DNA of 64,000 bases from Micromonospora sp. WMMD1155 (GCF_029581275.1 NZ_CP120742.1:346501-410500); one strand, 5' to 3'; counted from the stretch's first letter, positions 49,814 to 59,218 are shown. Translations and numbers: made by a program. Notes: generated by a model from the letters alone, not told the origin.

Positions 49814-50872
49814 TCAGGGATGGACGGTGGGGTGGGTGGGCGGGGGCCAGTGCGGGCGGTCGGCGTCGCGTAGCGCCGCCGTGCGCAGCGCCGCCAACTG
49901 GCGTTCCACCTCGACGAACTGGTCCGCCGGCAGCGGGCCCCGGTGTAGCGCGGCGGCGTTCTCCTCGATCTGGGCGACCGTACGGCAACCGGGGATCGGG
50001 ATGGTGCGGCCACTGCGGGCCCAGATCCAGCCCAGCGCTCCCTGGGCGAGGGTGCGCCCGTCGGCGGTGAGCGCCGCCCGGACCGCGCCGACCCGACGCA
50101 GCCACTCCGGCGCGGGCCGACCACCACGGAACCACTCCAACCACCCGGGGGCCAGCCCGCGTACGTCGTCGTGCGGCAGGGTCGACCCGGCCGTGTACTT
50201 GCCGGTGAGCAGCCCCATGCCCAGCGGGCCCCGGTTGACGCTGGCCAGGTCGTACTTGTCGCAGACGGCGAGCAGTTCGGGGGCGTCCCGCAGCACGGAC
50301 AGGGTGTGCTGCACGGCGGTGGCGCCGGCGGCGGCGTGCCCGAACGCGGTGGCGCGGTCGGCACGGTCGGTGCTCCACCCGTACGCCCGGACCAGGCCCT
50401 CGGCGACCAGTTCCTCGCAACCGCCGATCAGCGCCTGCGCGCGGGGCACCGACAGGTCGGCGAGGTGCAGCTGGTAGAGGTCGATCCGGTCGGTGCCCAA
50501 CCGGCGCAGCGAGTCGGTCACGGCCCTCCGCAGGTACGCGGGCGACGCGTCCTCTCCGGTGGCCTGTCGGCTCGCCTCGTCGAAGGTGTAACCCCACTTG
50601 GTGGCGATCACGGCCTCGTCCCGGCGACCGGCCAGCGCCCGGCCGAGGACCCGCTCGCTGTGCCCGGCGCCGTACGTGTCGGCGGTGTCGAAGAGGGTGA
50701 CGCCCAGGTCGAGCGCGCGGCGGACCGTACGCACCGACTCGTCGTCGTCGACCGCACCCCAGCCCAGCGGTTGGGTGCCCTCGGCCCACGGGCCGCCGAT
50801 CACCCAGCACCCCATGCCGAGGGCGCTGACCTCGATGCCGCTGCGTCCCAACGTCCGTGTCGTGACTGCCAT
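49814..50872 (-). CDS. Aldo/keto reductase
   Basis: 352 residues of the AKR barrel. The N terminus is TRTLGRSGIEVSALGMGCWV. The catalytic Asp and Tyr are in LFDTADTYGAGHSE, Lys in IATKWGY, and His in YQLHLAD. The NADP-binding end reads IPIPGCRTVAQIEENAAAL. It reduces carbonyls with NADPH in the cytosol; the substrate is unknown. It is convergent with the EF-G-like gene, 14 bp apart, and divergent from the HAD-like gene. ATG 50872 is the natural start; the open frame extends further by chance. Confidence 0.92.
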   Translation of the reverse strand: MAVTTRTLGRSGIEVSALGMGCWVIGGPWAEGTQPLGWGAVDDDESVRTVRRALDLGVTLFDTADTYGAGHSERVLGRALAGRRDEAVIATKWGYTFDEASRQATGEDASPAYLRRAVTDSLRRLGTDRIDLYQLHLADLSVPRAQALIGGCEELVAEGLVRAYGWSTDRADRATAFGHAAAGATAVQHTLSVLRDAPELLAVCDKYDLASVNRGPLGMGLLTGKYTAGSTLPHDDVRGLAPGWLEWFRGGRPAPEWLRRVGAVRAALTADGRTLAQGALGWIWARSGRTIPIPGCRTVAQIEENAAALHRGPLPADQFVEVERQLAALRTAALRDADRPHWPPPTHPTVHP

Positions 50873-50969
50873 CGGCCGATCGTGCCACCTCCACGGACGG
50901 GGGCGTAGCAGATCCCGGGGCCGGAATCGCGCGTGCGAGCCGACCGACCGGTACGGCATGATCGGCCGC

Positions 50970-51452
50970 ATGCGGAGGCTGGGTGTGGACGTCGGCGGAG
51001 TGATCATCGAGCCGGCCGACGAGGACGCCGACACCTCGTTCTTCGGGGCGCACTACCTGCGTACGCCGGTGGTCGACGGGGCGTTCGACGCGCTCGCGGC
51101 GCTCGGGCCGGAGTTCGACGAGGTGCATCTGGTCTCCAAGTGTGGGGAAACCACCGAGCGCCGCACCCGGGAGTGGCTGGCCCACCATGACTTCCCGGCG
51201 CGCACCGGCATCCCGGTCGAGCGGGTTCACTTCTGCCGTACCCGGCCGGACAAGGCACCGATCGCCGAGCGCCTCGGGCTGACCCACTTCGTGGACGACA
51301 AGTTGGAGGTGCTCGGCTACCTGGATTCGGTGCCGCACCGCTACCTGTTCCGGCCCCGCCCGGCGGAGGTCGCGGCCCGCGAGGCGCTGCTGCCGCTCGT
51401 ACACCGGGTGGAGAGCTGGCCGGAGCTGACCCCGCTGCTGCGCGCCGACTAG
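50970..51452 (+). CDS. HAD-like hydrolase family protein
   Basis: 160 residues. It begins RRLGVDVGGVIIEPADED, a HAD motif I of the D-x-G-G-V form; the second Asp (acid/base in phosphatases) is Gly. Motif II-like VHLVSKCG, a Lys in RPDKAPIAERLGL and the motif IV-like THFVDDKLEVLGYL follow. It has no cap domain. It may be a phosphatase-like or nucleotidase-like protein with altered catalysis. ATG 50970 is preferred over ATG 50958 by the position of the fold start. The neighbours do not suggest a substrate. Confidence 0.75.
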   Translation: MRRLGVDVGGVIIEPADEDADTSFFGAHYLRTPVVDGAFDALAALGPEFDEVHLVSKCGETTERRTREWLAHHDFPARTGIPVERVHFCRTRPDKAPIAERLGLTHFVDDKLEVLGYLDSVPHRYLFRPRPAEVAAREALLPLVHRVESWPELTPLLRAD

Positions 51453-51484
51453 CGGGCGGCGCGGGCCCGGCGTGTCGCCGACGG

Positions 51485-52033
51485 TCAGGACGGCCAGGCG
51501 CGGGCCAGCAGGTCGCGGGTGTCGTGCAGCAGTTGCGGCAGGACCTTGGTGCGGCCGATCACCGGCATGAAGTTCGCGTCGCCGCCCCAGCGCGGGACCA
51601 CGTGCTGGTGCAGATGTGCGGCGATGCCCGCACCGGCCACCCCGCCCTGGTTCATGCCCAGGTTGAAGCCGTGGGCGTTGCTCACCTTGCGGATCACCCG
51701 CATCGCGGTCTGCGTGTACGACGCCAGCTCGGTGGTCTCCGGCACGTCCAGGTCGGTGTAGTCGGCGACGTGCCGGTAGGGGCAGACCAGCAGATGCCCT
51801 GGATTGTACGGATAGAGGTTGAGCACCACGAAGACGTGCTCGCCGCGGGCCACCACCAGGCTCTCCTCCGGCGGCAGCTCGGGGCCCCGGCAGAACGGAC
51901 AACCGGTCGGCTTCTCGTAGCCCTCGGCCGGGCGGTCCTCGCCGGAGATGTAGGTCATCCGGTGTGGCGTCCAGAGCCGCTCCAGGCCGTCCGCCATGCC
52001 GCCGATGTCCGTGTGCTGTTCCTCCCCTGTCAC
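51485..52033 (-). CDS. HIT family nucleotide hydrolase/phosphorylase
   Basis: 182 residues. The HIT triad is HLHQHVVPR. A Cys pair CPFC and downstream VVLNLYPYNPGHLLVCPYRH place it with the Rv2613c-like diadenosine tetraphosphate phosphorylase group. It cleaves dinucleoside polyphosphates in the cytosol. GTG 52033 gives a short acidic N-terminal arm; a later ATG (MADGLERLW) is possible. It sits between thrS and pgsA, as in Mycobacterium, except for the inserted genes. Confidence 0.92.
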   Translation of the reverse strand: MTGEEQHTDIGGMADGLERLWTPHRMTYISGEDRPAEGYEKPTGCPFCRGPELPPEESLVVARGEHVFVVLNLYPYNPGHLLVCPYRHVADYTDLDVPETTELASYTQTAMRVIRKVSNAHGFNLGMNQGGVAGAGIAAHLHQHVVPRWGGDANFMPVIGRTKVLPQLLHDTRDLLARAWPS

Positions 52034-52175
52034 GAGCCGATCCTACGGAGCACCTGAGGCGCGCCGCGACACCTGTCGGACGGGAAAACGTCACCCTGCA
52101 AGTTCTTGACGGATCAATAGCAAGACCTGAAGATTCCATGCATCCAGAAACTTCCATGCGTTGATGGAGGGTTAC

Positions 52176-52904
52176 ATGATCCGACGGCTCGGCCGGCTCC
52201 TCGCGGCACTCGCCCTGACCGCCGCCACCACAGTGGCCGGCATCACCCTCACCGCCGGCGCCGCCCAGGCGGACGGCTGCTACACCTGGGGCCGGACCCT
52301 GTCCCAGGGGGCATCCGGTGAGGACGTCCGGCAACTCCAGATCCGCGTCGCCGGCTACCCCGGCTACGGCGCGGTGCTCGGCCTCGACGGCGCGTTCGGC
52401 CCGGCCACCCGGTCGGCGGTGATCCGCTTTCAGCAGGCGTACGGGCTGCCCGCGGACGGGATCGCCGGGCCGCAGACGTACAACCGGCTCTACGCCCTCC
52501 AGGACGACGACTGCACACCGGCCAACTTCAGCTACGCCGAGCTGAACAAGTGCAACAGCGACTGGTCCGGTGGCGCGGTCTCGGCGAGCACCGCCCGCGC
52601 CAACGCGCTCGTCTCGATGTGGAAGCTCCAGGCCATGCGGCACGCCCTCGGTGACGTGTCGATCGTGATCAGCAGCAGCTTCCGCAGCTACGCCTGCAAC
52701 AGCGCGGTCGGCGGCGCGTCGAACAGCCGACACCTGTACGGCGACGGGGTCGACCTGGTCGGGTCACCGTCGTTCTGCCGACTGGCCCAGCAGGCCCGCT
52801 ACCACGGCTTCGGCCAGATCCTCGGCCCCGGCTACCCGGACCACAACGACCACACGCACGTCGCGGCGGTAGGCGGCTGGTCGGCGCCGAACTGCGGCAT
52901 CTGA
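52176..52904 (+). CDS. Secreted M15-type D,D-peptidase with peptidoglycan-binding domain
   Basis: 242 residues. A Sec signal peptide (RRLGRLLAALALTAATTVAG, cleavage near AQA-DG) is followed by a PG_binding_1 domain (SQGASGEDVRQLQIRVAG, LDGAFGPATRSAVIRFQQ). A Peptidase_M15-like domain comes next, with zinc ligands plausible in SRHLYGDGVDLV and DHTHV. It cleaves peptidoglycan stem peptides outside the cell. ATG 52176 is eight bases after GGAGG. The upstream region has a TTGACGG -35-like motif and two TTCCATGC direct repeats at about 52134-52157. It is inserted between the HIT and thrS genes. Confidence 0.88.
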   Translation: MIRRLGRLLAALALTAATTVAGITLTAGAAQADGCYTWGRTLSQGASGEDVRQLQIRVAGYPGYGAVLGLDGAFGPATRSAVIRFQQAYGLPADGIAGPQTYNRLYALQDDDCTPANFSYAELNKCNSDWSGGAVSASTARANALVSMWKLQAMRHALGDVSIVISSSFRSYACNSAVGGASNSRHLYGDGVDLVGSPSFCRLAQQARYHGFGQILGPGYPDHNDHTHVAAVGGWSAPNCGI

Positions 52905-52906
52905 CG

Positions 52907-52944
52907 CCGGTGCGTGCCCGGCCGGTCGGCCGGGCACGCACCGG
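52907..52944. terminator. Very strong bidirectional terminator
   Basis: Perfect 18-bp arms (52907-52924 and 52927-52944) with a two-base tip, between the convergent peptidase and thrS 3' ends. Confidence 0.85.
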
Positions 52945-52948
52945 GGCG

Positions 52949-54958
52949 TTACTCTGCGGCGGCGGACGGACCGATGTTGGTGCGGGAGCCGACCACGTCG
53001 AGGATGTGGGTCACCGCCTCGGCGACCGGTACGCCGTTGCGCTGCGAGCCGTCGCGGTAGCGGAAGGAGACCGTCCCGGCGGCCACGTCGTCGTCGCCGG
53101 CGATGACCATGAACGGGATCTTCTGCTGCTGCGCCGTACGGATCTTCTTCTGCATCCGGTCGTCACCCGCGTCCACCTGGGCGCGGACACCCTCGGCGCG
53201 CAGCGCCGCCACGAAACCGTGCAGGTAGTCGGTGTGGTCCTCGCGGATCGGGATACCCACCACCTGCACCGGCGCCAGCCAGGCCGGGAACGCCCCGGCG
53301 TAGTGCTCGGTGAGCACCCCGAAGAACCGCTCGATCGACCCGAACAACGCCCGGTGGATCATGACGGGTCGCTGGCGGCTGCCGTCGGCGGCCTGGTACT
53401 CCAACCCGAAGCGCTCCGGCTGGTTGAAGTCGACCTGGATGGTGGACATCTGCCAGGTCCGGCCGATCGCGTCGCGGGCCTGAACGGAGATCTTCGGCCC
53501 GTAGAACGCCGCGCCGCCCGGGTCGGGCACCAACTCCAGGCCGGAGGTCGCGGCGGCGGTCCGCAGCGCCTCGGTGGCCTCCTCCCAGTCCTCGTCGGCA
53601 CCGATGAACTTGGGCGAGTCGTCCCGGGTCGACAACTCCAGGTAGAAGTCGTCCAGGCCGTAGTCACGCAGCAGGTCCAACACGAAGCTGAGCAGCGTGG
53701 ACAGCTCACCGGCCATCTGCTCGCGGGTGCAGTAGATGTGCGAGTCGTCCTGGGTGAGACCCCGGACCCGGGTGAGGCCGTGCACGACGCCGGACTTCTC
53801 GTACCGGTAGACGGTGCCGAACTCGAACATCCGCAGCGGCAGCTCACGGTACGACCGCCCGCGCGACCTGAAGATCAGGTTGTGCATCGGGCAGTTCATC
53901 GCCTTGAGGTAGTAGTCAGCGCCCTCCAGCTGCATGGGCGGGAACATGGTGTCCGCGTAGTACGGCAGGTGACCGGAGGTCTGGAACAGCTGCGCCTTGG
54001 TGATGTGCGGGGTGTTGACGAACTCGTACCCGGCGGCCTCGTGCCGCTGCCGGGAGTAGTTCTCCATCTCCCGCCGGATGATCCCGCCCTTGGGGTGGAA
54101 GACCGCCAGGCCGGAGCCGATCTCGTCGGGGAAGCTGAACAGGTCGAGGTCCGCGCCGAGCTTGCGGTGGTCGCGCCGGGCGGCCTCCTCCAACAACTTG
54201 AGGTACGCCTTGAGCTCGTCCCGGGTCGGCCACGCGGTGCCGTACACCCGCTGTAGTTGGGGGTTCTTCTCCGACCCCCGCCAGTAGGCGGCGGCGGACC
54301 GCATCAGCTTGAACGCGCCGATCAGGCGGGTGGTCGGCAGGTGCGGGCCCCGGCACAGGTCCGACCAGCAGACCTTGTCCTCCTTGGCGTCGAGGTTGTC
54401 GTAGATGGTCAGCTCGCCGCCGCCCACCTCCATGACCTCGTCGGTGTCCAGGCCCTCGCCCTTGACCTCGATCAGCTCCAGCTTGAACGGCTCGTCGGCC
54501 AGCTCGGAGCGCGCCTCGTCCAGGCTGCCGAAGCGGCGGCGGCGGAACCGCTGCCCGGACTTGATGATCTCCTGCATGCGCTTCTCGAGCTTGCTGAGGT
54601 CATCGGGCTGGAACGGCTTGTCGACGTCGAAGTCGTAGTAGAAGCCGTTCTCGATGGGCGGGCCGATGCCCAGCTTGGCCTCGGGGAAGACGTCCTGCAC
54701 GGCCTGGGCGAGGACGTGCGCGGTGGAGTGGCGAAGCACGTTGAGCCCGTCGGGCGAGTCCAGGCTGACCGGCTCGACGACGGTCTCCTCGGCCGGCGCC
54801 CAGTCCAGGTCACGCAGCTGACCCTCCGGGTCGCGGACCACGACGATCGCCTTGGGGCCGTTCGCGGGCAGTCCGGCCGCGGCCACCGCGTCGGCCGCCG
54901 TCGTCCCGGCGGCGACGACGACGGGGTCGGCCACGGCGGGGGTACGGGGTGCGGACAC
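52949..54958 (-). CDS. thrS: Threonyl-tRNA synthetase
   Basis: 669 residues. An N-terminal TGS domain precedes the editing/N2 domain, where [20 protein letters not shown] carries the first editing histidines. The class II core includes [20 protein letters not shown], with the zinc Cys, and a motif 2 [14 protein letters not shown]. The C-terminal anticodon-binding domain is near [14 protein letters not shown]. It charges tRNA-Thr. GTG 54958 follows GGAGGAG. It is the last gene of the conserved cluster and convergent with the peptidase gene. Confidence 0.97.
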   Translation of the reverse strand: MSAPRTPAVADPVVVAAGTTAADAVAAAGLPANGPKAIVVVRDPEGQLRDLDWAPAEETVVEPVSLDSPDGLNVLRHSTAHVLAQAVQDVFPEAKLGIGPPIENGFYYDFDVDKPFQPDDLSKLEKRMQEIIKSGQRFRRRRFGSLDEARSELADEPFKLELIEVKGEGLDTDEVMEVGGGELTIYDNLDAKEDKVCWSDLCRGPHLPTTRLIGAFKLMRSAAAYWRGSEKNPQLQRVYGTAWPTRDELKAYLKLLEEAARRDHRKLGADLDLFSFPDEIGSGLAVFHPKGGIIRREMENYSRQRHEAAGYEFVNTPHITKAQLFQTSGHLPYYADTMFPPMQLEGADYYLKAMNCPMHNLIFRSRGRSYRELPLRMFEFGTVYRYEKSGVVHGLTRVRGLTQDDSHIYCTREQMAGELSTLLSFVLDLLRDYGLDDFYLELSTRDDSPKFIGADEDWEEATEALRTAAATSGLELVPDPGGAAFYGPKISVQARDAIGRTWQMSTIQVDFNQPERFGLEYQAADGSRQRPVMIHRALFGSIERFFGVLTEHYAGAFPAWLAPVQVVGIPIREDHTDYLHGFVAALRAEGVRAQVDAGDDRMQKKIRTAQQQKIPFMVIAGDDDVAAGTVSFRYRDGSQRNGVPVAEAVTHILDVVGSRTNIGPSAAAE

Positions 54959-55135
54959 GATGACTCCTCCAAGCGGTACGAAACGGTGCCGATCCTCGGC
55001 TCCTGCCGATGCTATCGGTCGCGCCGTCGCCGCCTTCCGGACGGCTCGCGTTGAACCTTTCGCGCCTCGCAGCCGAACTACCAGGTGTGGCCGGAAAACC
55101 GGTGCCGGCCGCGCGGAGACGGATGGGGGCACGAG

Positions 55136-56017
55136 ATGGCGAGCACGCACGGCGGCGAGCGTCGACGGCGGATCGCGGCGGTGACCGCGCTGACCGCCGC
55201 CGGGCTGCTGTTCTGGTCCGGCACGGCGGACGCGGCGGACGTGACGACCACCCCGACCGAGGTTCGGCAGGGCGACGCCGTACGCCTCGAGTTCACCGTG
55301 CCGGAGGAGCGCGCCGGCACGAAGACCAAGCAGATCGAGATCCGGTTGCCGGCCGACGCGCCGATCGCCGAGGTCTACCCGATGTCGGTGGACGGTTGGG
55401 CGCCCCGGCTCAGCTCCCGCACCCTCGACAAGCCGCTGGCCGGAATCCACTCCTCCGGGGTGAGCACGGTGACCACGGCGGTGACCTGGGTCCGGGTCGG
55501 CGAGGGCGGCCCCGGTCCGGCCCGCCTGGCGCTGTCCATGGGACCGATGCCGCAGGCGGAGCGGCTCACCTTCGAGGTGGTCCAGACGTACGCCGACGGC
55601 ACGGCCGTCCGGTGGGCGGACGCCACGGGCCCGCACCGGGCCCCGGTGCTGACCCTGCTGCCGGCGCTCCCCGGCGCCGGACCGGCCGCCCACGGCGGGG
55701 GCCACGGCGCCCCGGCCGCCGGTGCGCCCGCCGATCCGGGTAGCGGTGTCGACGGCGGCCCGGCGGATCGTGCGGGCGGCGCCGACGAGGAGTCCGGCAG
55801 CGCCGACGGGATGCTGGCCGCCGGCCTGCTCGCCGGGCTCGGCGGCGGCGCGGCCATCGGTTGGCTGATCAGCCGCTGGCGTCGGCGCGACCCGAACGAG
55901 GCCGCCGCACTCGCCGAGGTGACCGGGAACACGGACGAACTCCCCACCCTCGCCGAGGTCACCGGCCGCACCGCCGAGACCGCGACCCCGGCGGAGGCGG
56001 TGCCTGCTTCTCGTTGA
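55136..56017 (+). CDS. YcnI/DUF1775-like secreted, membrane-anchored protein
   Basis: 293 residues. The signal peptide ([18 protein letters not shown]) ends near ADA-ADV, giving mature [20 protein letters not shown]. The domain of about 150 residues matches the YcnI beta-sandwich ([23 protein letters not shown]). In copper-binding YcnI the mature protein starts with a His that forms a monohistidine brace; here that position is Asp. A Gly/Ala/Pro/His linker and a C-terminal TM ([20 protein letters not shown]) with a cytoplasmic tail follow. No CopC or CopD gene is adjacent, so the function may differ from copper handling. Confidence 0.8.
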   Translation: MASTHGGERRRRIAAVTALTAAGLLFWSGTADAADVTTTPTEVRQGDAVRLEFTVPEERAGTKTKQIEIRLPADAPIAEVYPMSVDGWAPRLSSRTLDKPLAGIHSSGVSTVTTAVTWVRVGEGGPGPARLALSMGPMPQAERLTFEVVQTYADGTAVRWADATGPHRAPVLTLLPALPGAGPAAHGGGHGAPAAGAPADPGSGVDGGPADRAGGADEESGSADGMLAAGLLAGLGGGAAIGWLISRWRRRDPNEAAALAEVTGNTDELPTLAEVTGRTAETATPAEAVPASR

Positions 56018-56091
56018 TCGACTCGGGTTTCCGGAAACCGCGGCATCCAGGTCGCGTGGACAGCCCGACTTCCGGAAACCCGAGTCGATCA
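56015..56091. repeat. Intergenic inverted repeat with perfect 22-bp arms
   Basis: Arms 56015-56036 and 56070-56091 are exact complements with a 33-base loop. They start TGATCGACTCGGG and include the self-complementary TTTCCGGAAA. The YcnI stop codon lies in the left arm. It shares its end sequence with the element at 41.2 kb. Confidence 0.9.
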
Positions 56092-56110
56092 CGCCACGAC
56101 GCCATGGCCG

Positions 56111-57025
56111 TCAGGGCGCCCAGGGCGGTAGTGGTTCGCGGGCGGCCAGCCACGGCTCGGGCACGCCGCCCGGGGTGCCGACGCCGGTGTGGGCAGCCAC
56201 CACCGAACCGGCGATGGCGGCCGTGGTGTCCACGTCACCGCCGGCCCGTACGCACGTCCGGATCGCCGCCGGGTAGTCGTCGAGGTGGGTGGCGGCCACC
56301 CAGAGGGTGAAGCCGACGGTGTCCTGGGCGGTCATCCGGGAGCCGTTGCCCAGCGCCGCCACCACGCTGGTCAGTGGCCGGCCGAGCAGCCCGGCGGCCC
56401 GGTTCACGCTCCGGTGCACCTCGGTGCCCGGATCGAGCGCGGCGGCGATCCCGGCGAGCAGCCGCTCCGGGGCCGGCCGGTGCCCGTCGAGGCGGGACCG
56501 GGCGGCCAGCGCGGCGGCGACGGCGACCGCGACCGCCCCCGCGATGCCCTCCGGGTGCGCGTGCGTCACCTCGGCCGAGGCGCGGGCCTGCGCGGCGGCT
56601 CGGGCTGTCGAGTCGGCGAAGTACGCGCCCAGCGGGCCGACCCGCATCGCCGCGCCGTTGCCGCAGGAGCCCTGCCCGTCGAAGGCGGAGGCGGCGGCCA
56701 ACGGCCATGGGGTGCCGCCGTGGATCAGCCGCAGGATCTCCGTGGCGCCGTCGCCGTAGCCCCGGCGGGGGTCGCGACGTTCGGCGAAGGCCAGGGCCAG
56801 CCGGTCCCGGTCGATGTCGCCGCCGTCGACCAGGGCGGCGAGGACCGAGCAGGCCATCTCGGTGTCGTCGGTCCACCGCCAGGGAGCCGGCGGCAGTGCG
56901 CCCTCGGCGAGATCGACGGACGCCGACGACGCGGACCGTTCGCCGAGCGCGTCACCGGTGGAGAGACCGGCGAGGCTGTCCCGGGCGAGCGCCAGGCGGG
57001 CATCGACGAACAGCGTGAAGAACAT
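56111..57025 (-). CDS. ADP-ribosylglycohydrolase family protein
   Basis: 304 residues, all-helical ARH fold. The metal-binding signatures are WRWTDDTEMACS (first Mg site) and GGDVDTTAAIAGSVVAAHTG (second). Members remove ADP-ribose from Arg, Ser or other acceptors, or hydrolyse poly(ADP-ribose). Which type applies is unclear. No ADP-ribosyltransferase or macrodomain lies nearby, and this may be a DraG-like or NAD-metabolism enzyme. ATG 57025 is preferred over the longer open frame. It is divergent from a two-component regulator by 73 bp. Confidence 0.92.
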   Translation of the reverse strand: MFFTLFVDARLALARDSLAGLSTGDALGERSASSASVDLAEGALPPAPWRWTDDTEMACSVLAALVDGGDIDRDRLALAFAERRDPRRGYGDGATEILRLIHGGTPWPLAAASAFDGQGSCGNGAAMRVGPLGAYFADSTARAAAQARASAEVTHAHPEGIAGAVAVAVAAALAARSRLDGHRPAPERLLAGIAAALDPGTEVHRSVNRAAGLLGRPLTSVVAALGNGSRMTAQDTVGFTLWVAATHLDDYPAAIRTCVRAGGDVDTTAAIAGSVVAAHTGVGTPGGVPEPWLAAREPLPPWAP

Positions 57026-57086
57026 CGTCGTACCAGCTTGCCCGCTCCTCAGGCACGTCGCAACGCGATCAACTTGCCAGGCCAAG

Positions 57087-57092
57087 TACGGT
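57087..57092 (+). promoter_or_regulatory. -10 element TACGGT of a likely leaderless mRNA
   Basis: Ends six bases before the regulator's GTG at 57099, with no ribosome binding site in between. Confidence 0.5.
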
Positions 57093-57098
57093 CTTGTC

Positions 57099-57788
57099 GT
57101 GGCCTCCGTGCTCCTGGTCGAAGACGATCACGTCGTACGCGGCGCGATGCTGCGGTCCCTCACCGACCGGGGGCATGCCGTGCACGCCGTCGGTACGGCG
57201 TTGGACGCGCTGCGTCGGGTCGCCGCGGAGACACCCGACCTGGTGGTCCTGGACCTGGGCCTGCCGGACCTGGACGGCTCGGACGCGCTGCGGATGCTGC
57301 GCGGCATCACCGATGTCCCGATCATCATCGCGACGGCCCGCGACGACGAGCAGTCGGTCGTCAAACTGCTGCGCGCCGGTGCCGACGACTACATGGTCAA
57401 GCCGTTCACCGGGGCGCACCTGGACGCGCGGATCACCACGGTGCTGCGCCGGGCCGGGCGGGCCAGCCGGGCGGTGCAGCCGGCGGTGCACAGCGTCGGC
57501 GGGCTGCGGGTGGACGTGGGCGAGCGCAGCGCCCAGCTCGACGGGGAGCCACTGGCGCTGACCCGCAAGGAATTCGACCTGCTGGCGTATCTCGCCGCGC
57601 GACCTGGGCGGGTAGTGTCCCGCCGGGAACTCTTGGAGGAGGTATGGCGGCAGCCATCGGTCGGCGAGGACCAGACAATCGACGTTCACCTGTACTGGCT
57701 GCGCAGAAAGATGGGCGAGTCCGCGGCGAAGCCGCGCTACCTGCGCACCGTGCGGGGGGTCGGGTTCCGGCTGGTGGCGCCGGACTGA
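57099..57788 (+). CDS. OmpR/PhoB-type response regulator
   Basis: 229 residues. The receiver domain begins SVLLVEDDHVVRGAMLRSL, with phospho-acceptor Asp52 in VVLDLGLPDLDG and Lys in YMVKPFTG. The winged-helix effector reads LTRKEFDLLAYLAARPGRVV, then DQTIDVHLYWLRRKMGE and TVRGVGFRL. GTG 57099 lies six bases after a TACGGT -10-like element, so the mRNA is probably leaderless. It pairs with the kinase that starts at its stop codon. The regulated genes are unknown. Confidence 0.95.
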   Translation: MASVLLVEDDHVVRGAMLRSLTDRGHAVHAVGTALDALRRVAAETPDLVVLDLGLPDLDGSDALRMLRGITDVPIIIATARDDEQSVVKLLRAGADDYMVKPFTGAHLDARITTVLRRAGRASRAVQPAVHSVGGLRVDVGERSAQLDGEPLALTRKEFDLLAYLAARPGRVVSRRELLEEVWRQPSVGEDQTIDVHLYWLRRKMGESAAKPRYLRTVRGVGFRLVAPD

Positions 57789-59218
57789 GGACGGCGCTGG
57801 CCCTGCTCACGGCCGGCATGTGCAGTCTCGTCGCGCTCGCCTTCCTGATCCCGCTCGGGCTCAGCCTGCGGGAGCAGAGCAGGGACGAGGCGATCGCCGA
57901 CGCGGCTCGGCGCAGCGCGTTGGTGACCGGCGCGCTCGCGGTGAGCACCGATCCGGCGGTCGTCGAGCGTGCCGTGGTGGCCAGCGCCGAGGGGGCCCCG
58001 ACCCGTCCCGTGGTGCACGGGTTGGGGTTGGACGAGTCCGCCGGTCGGGCCGGCGGCGGCGACCTGGACCGCGCCCGAGCCGACAAGCGGTCGCTGGTGG
58101 TCGACGTCGACGGCGGCGTGGTGCGGCTCGACCCGGTGGTCCTCGGTGACCGGACGGCGGTGGTCGAGGTGTTCCTGCCGGATTCGACGTTGGGCGAGGG
58201 CGGCGGCACCTGGTTGCTCCTGTTCGCGGTCGGCGCGGCGATGGTCGGAGCGGCGGTGCTGGTCGTCGATCGGGTCGCCGCCCGCGCGGTGGACGCGACC
58301 CGGGGTCTGGTCAAGGCCGCGCTCTCCGTGGGCGACGGCGATGCGGGGGTACGCGTCGAGCCGACCGGTCCCCGCGAACTGGCCGAGGCCGGGTACGCCT
58401 TCAACCGGATGGCCGACCGCCTCGACGCGGCCCGCACCGACGAGCGGGAGCTGGTGGCCGACCTGTCGCACCGTCTGCGTACCCCGTTGACGGTGTTGCG
58501 GTTGGACGCGGAGGCGTTGGAGTCCGACGACACCAGCGTGGGTTCGTTCAGTCCGGCGGAGTTGGATCGGCTTCGCGGCATCCGGCGGATCCGGCAGGCG
58601 ATCGTCACCCTGGAGGGTGAGATCGACGTGCTGATCAAGACCACCCGCAAGGCGGTGGCGCACGAGGCCGGGCCGGCGATGTGCGACGTCAGCGAGGTGG
58701 TCCGGGACCGGATGGTGTTCTGGGCGGCGCTGGCCGGCGACCAGAACCGGCCACACCGGGTGAACGGCGCACAGTTGCGCATCCCCGCCCCGGTGCCGCG
58801 GGCCGAGCTGGCCGCCGCGCTGGACGCGGTGATCGGAAACGTCTTCCGGTACACCCCGCAGGGCACCGCGTTCGAGGTGGCCGTGTCGCGGCGGGACGGG
58901 TACGTGGCGATCCGGGTCGACGACGCCGGACCGGGCATCGCCAACCCGGACCGGGCGCTGCGCCGGGGCGCCAGTGACCAGGGTTCGACCGGGCTCGGTC
59001 TGGACATCGCCAAGCGGGTGGCGTTGCAGGCCAACGGTTCGGTGAGCATCGACCGCGCGCGACTGGGCGGGGCCAGTGTGGTGATGCTGCTGGCCGATCC
59101 GGAGGCGACGCCCCGGCAGGTGAGCCGTTTCGGCCTGGTCGGTCGGATGGCCCGCGACGCCCGGGACACGAAGGCCAGCGGCCGTCGCTGGCCCCGCCAG
59201 CGCCCCACCGACGAGTGA
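57785..59218 (+). CDS. Sensor histidine kinase of the OmpR-type pair
   Basis: About 477 residues. TM1 is RTALALLTAGMCSLVALAFL. A periplasmic segment of about 110 residues and TM2 (WLLLFAVGAAMVGAAVLVV) follow, then HAMP (VKAALSVGDGDAGVRV). The phospho-acceptor His is in DLSHRLRTPLTVLRL. The ATPase has VIGNVFRYTPQG, DDAGPGI and GSTGLGLDIAKRV. The start is uncertain: CTG 57785 overlaps the regulator stop (CTGA) and gives a full TM1 with an N-terminal Arg. The first ATG, 57818, would cut TM1 in half. No GTG or TTG is suitably placed. A non-AUG start is therefore likely. Confidence 0.88.
   Translation: MRTALALLTAGMCSLVALAFLIPLGLSLREQSRDEAIADAARRSALVTGALAVSTDPAVVERAVVASAEGAPTRPVVHGLGLDESAGRAGGGDLDRARADKRSLVVDVDGGVVRLDPVVLGDRTAVVEVFLPDSTLGEGGGTWLLLFAVGAAMVGAAVLVVDRVAARAVDATRGLVKAALSVGDGDAGVRVEPTGPRELAEAGYAFNRMADRLDAARTDERELVADLSHRLRTPLTVLRLDAEALESDDTSVGSFSPAELDRLRGIRRIRQAIVTLEGEIDVLIKTTRKAVAHEAGPAMCDVSEVVRDRMVFWAALAGDQNRPHRVNGAQLRIPAPVPRAELAAALDAVIGNVFRYTPQGTAFEVAVSRRDGYVAIRVDDAGPGIANPDRALRRGASDQGSTGLGLDIAKRVALQANGSVSIDRARLGGASVVMLLADPEATPRQVSRFGLVGRMARDARDTKASGRRWPRQRPTDE

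Noticed and set aside
52034..52175. Cyclic-di-AMP (ydaO-type) riboswitch before the secreted peptidase
   Set aside because: Such riboswitches often precede actinobacterial wall hydrolases, but the conserved core motifs are not visible here. Only short TTCCATGC direct repeats are seen.
48570..52733. 1387-codon minus-strand open frame across several genes
   Set aside because: It overlaps the EF-G-like, AKR, HAD and HIT genes in wrong frames; only fragments in the right frame are real genes.
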